Of a stretch of 15,646 nucleotides of DNA, positions 14,508-15,646 are shown one piece after another (the stretch's first letter is position 1; each line of letters begins with the position of its first letter). The stretch covers positions 1-15,646 of the forward strand of contig CAZGVW010000117.1 of NCBI GenBank assembly GCA_964529265.1, in the 5' to 3' direction. Both the position numbers and the translations under genes were made by a program. This stretch comes from CAZGVW01 sp964529265 (GTDB lineage Bacteria > Planctomycetota > Phycisphaerae > Phycisphaerales > UBA1924). The notes under the pieces are model-generated. The model was not told the origin of the DNA and made no database searches. It was given only the letters and a program-made list of their open reading frames with translations.

Positions 14508-15594
14508 CAGGAGCTTCGATGATGTCCAAAATGGGCGTTGCCGCCCAGATTCGCCCATAGGAGCCGCCCGTCATCTCCGTGAGAAAGCCAATCCGCTCGA
14601 GGCGTTGAATATACGCCCAGGCCGTCGGAGGAGTCACCTCAAGCAATGATCCTGCTTGAGACACACTGATGGCGGGCTGCTCGAGCAGACGATCCACCAG
14701 AACAAGGATCCTCGCCGGAGCATTGCTGGACGCCAAGGTTTGGCGAACACGCTCATATTCTGCACGGATCTGATGGATGCGATCAATGGCTTCCCGGGCT
14801 TCCTCGACGACGGCCTGCAGAAAAAACGCACACCACGCGATCCAGTCGCCATGGGTGCTCACCCTCAGCAGTAAGTCCCGGTATTGGCGATCGAATCGCT
14901 CGAAATAGCCGCTGACGTACACAAGCGGCTTATCGAGTGATCCAAGCCGGCAAAGTGAAAGCGCAATGAGCACGCGGCCGAGCCGTCCGTTGCCGTCCGA
15001 GAAAGGGTGGATCGCCTCGAATTGATAGTGCGCCGCCGCGATGGCGAGCAGCGGCGGCAAGCCATGGTCGCCGTTGTTCCAGAAGCGCTCAAGGTCGCGC
15101 AGGCACGTGAGGAGCGGCTCGCCGGGTGGGGGGGGGACAAATCGGGCGGACGCAAAGCGGGACGGATCACTGCCTATCCAGTTCTGCAGTGTTCGAACCT
15201 CGCCGGGTCGTTGATCATGCCCTCGTACGTTGCGCAGAAGGATTTCATGCATTTCGCGCACAAGACGCATGCACATGGGCAACTTCGACGCCAGACCATG
15301 CGCGAGCGCAACGCGATAATTCGCCACCTCAACCGTGTCCTGCCGCGATGGCGCTTGTCCGGCCTCGTAGAGCGCCACCTCCCGGGCGGTAGCGATTGTG
15401 TTCTCAATGCGAGAGGAAAGGATCGCCTCCCGCTGCATCAACGGAGCCCACAGCAGGCGCGCAAATGAGATATCGCCGGCGATGCCGTCGAGCTGGCCAA
15501 GAGCGCGTTCAGCCGGGGCGAGAAGGTCGTATAACTCTGCTAGCAGGAGCGACCGCGGAGTTCGAGGGGGAAGAGGGTCGGGGACGAAGGCCAT
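14413..15594 (-). CDS. Fic-family protein (class II AMPylator-type) with winged helix
   Basis: A 393-residue cytosolic Fic protein that probably transfers AMP from ATP to a protein hydroxyl. The N-terminal inhibitory motif S-xxx-E-N is Ser60 to Asn65 (SSRIEN), which defines class II with an intact regulatory Glu64. The catalytic motif is HPFSDGNGRLGR (196-207), with catalytic His196. A winged-helix region (about 295-350) contains ISVSQAGSLLEVTPPTAWAYIQRL (309-332). ATG 15594 has GAGG 8 nt upstream. The recognisable fold ends near residue 362, at the ubiX stop; the last 31 residues (Pro/Ser-rich) are read antisense through ubiX. Such Fic genes are often accessory. Confidence 0.93.
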   Translation of the reverse strand: MAFVPDPLPPRTPRSLLLAELYDLLAPAERALGQLDGIAGDISFARLLWAPLMQREAILSSRIENTIATAREVALYEAGQAPSRQDTVEVANYRVALAHGLASKLPMCMRLVREMHEILLRNVRGHDQRPGEVRTLQNWIGSDPSRFASARFVPPPPGEPLLTCLRDLERFWNNGDHGLPPLLAIAAAHYQFEAIHPFSDGNGRLGRVLIALSLCRLGSLDKPLVYVSGYFERFDRQYRDLLLRVSTHGDWIAWCAFFLQAVVEEAREAIDRIHQIRAEYERVRQTLASSNAPARILVLVDRLLEQPAISVSQAGSLLEVTPPTAWAYIQRLERIGFLTEMTGGSYGRIWAATPILDIIEAPVTRHPPEALPPPPTSSPDHAPPSPGPAPSPP

Positions 15595-15646
15595 GCCACG
15601 TGCCTCACGGGTCGAAGCCCTCCCCCCGGCCTCGAAGTTCTCCCAA

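Overview
The window is GC-rich bacterial DNA with dense gene packing, short intergenic gaps and several non-ATG starts (TTG, GTG). There is no rRNA, tRNA or CRISPR to fix the taxonomy. Gene content (MurNAc recycling with a sodium symporter, AhpE-like peroxiredoxin, propeller-plus-membrane protein) and dispersed CACAGAGG-type repeats fit an environmental lineage such as Planctomycetota (Phycisphaerae-like). That assignment is an inference of low to moderate confidence.

Layout. (1) Bases 1-67 hold an intrinsic terminator for a gene to the left of the window, followed by a gene-free stretch with short repeats. (2) Bases 414-5302, minus strand, form a peptidoglycan-recycling operon in the order anmK, murQ, SSS symporter, nagZ. 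NagZ releases the amino sugar, AnmK phosphorylates anhydro-MurNAc and MurQ splits MurNAc-6-P. The symporter is the likely importer. (3) Bases 5307-7581 look like an accessory insert: an Orc1/Cdc6-like P-loop ATPase, placed 4 nt upstream of anmK so that its promoter may drive the whole recycling operon, and a divergent toxin-antitoxin pair with a Panacea-domain antitoxin (PanA-like) and a poorly characterised toxin candidate. (4) Bases 7698-9338, minus, carry gpmI (glycolysis), with a decamer repeat tract upstream. (5) Bases 9618-10634, minus, carry a likely HigBA-style pair, with a small RelE/HigB-like protein followed by an XRE antitoxin. Its promoter carries two copies of a 13-bp palindrome exactly 20 bp apart. 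(6) Bases 10782-14507 are housekeeping genes: an AhpE-like peroxiredoxin, divergent yggS (PLP homeostasis), a membrane-anchored beta-propeller protein of unknown role, and ubiX. (7) Bases 14413-15594, minus, carry a class II Fic protein that runs 95 nt antisense into ubiX.

The most notable points are three independent toxin or conflict-type loci interleaved with core metabolism, an ATPase gene that seems to have taken over the 5' end of a MurNAc recycling operon through a near-leaderless promoter overlapping an inverted-repeat operator, and a twin-palindrome operator in front of a divergent HigBA-like pair. All functional assignments were made by eye from motifs, and no database search was run.
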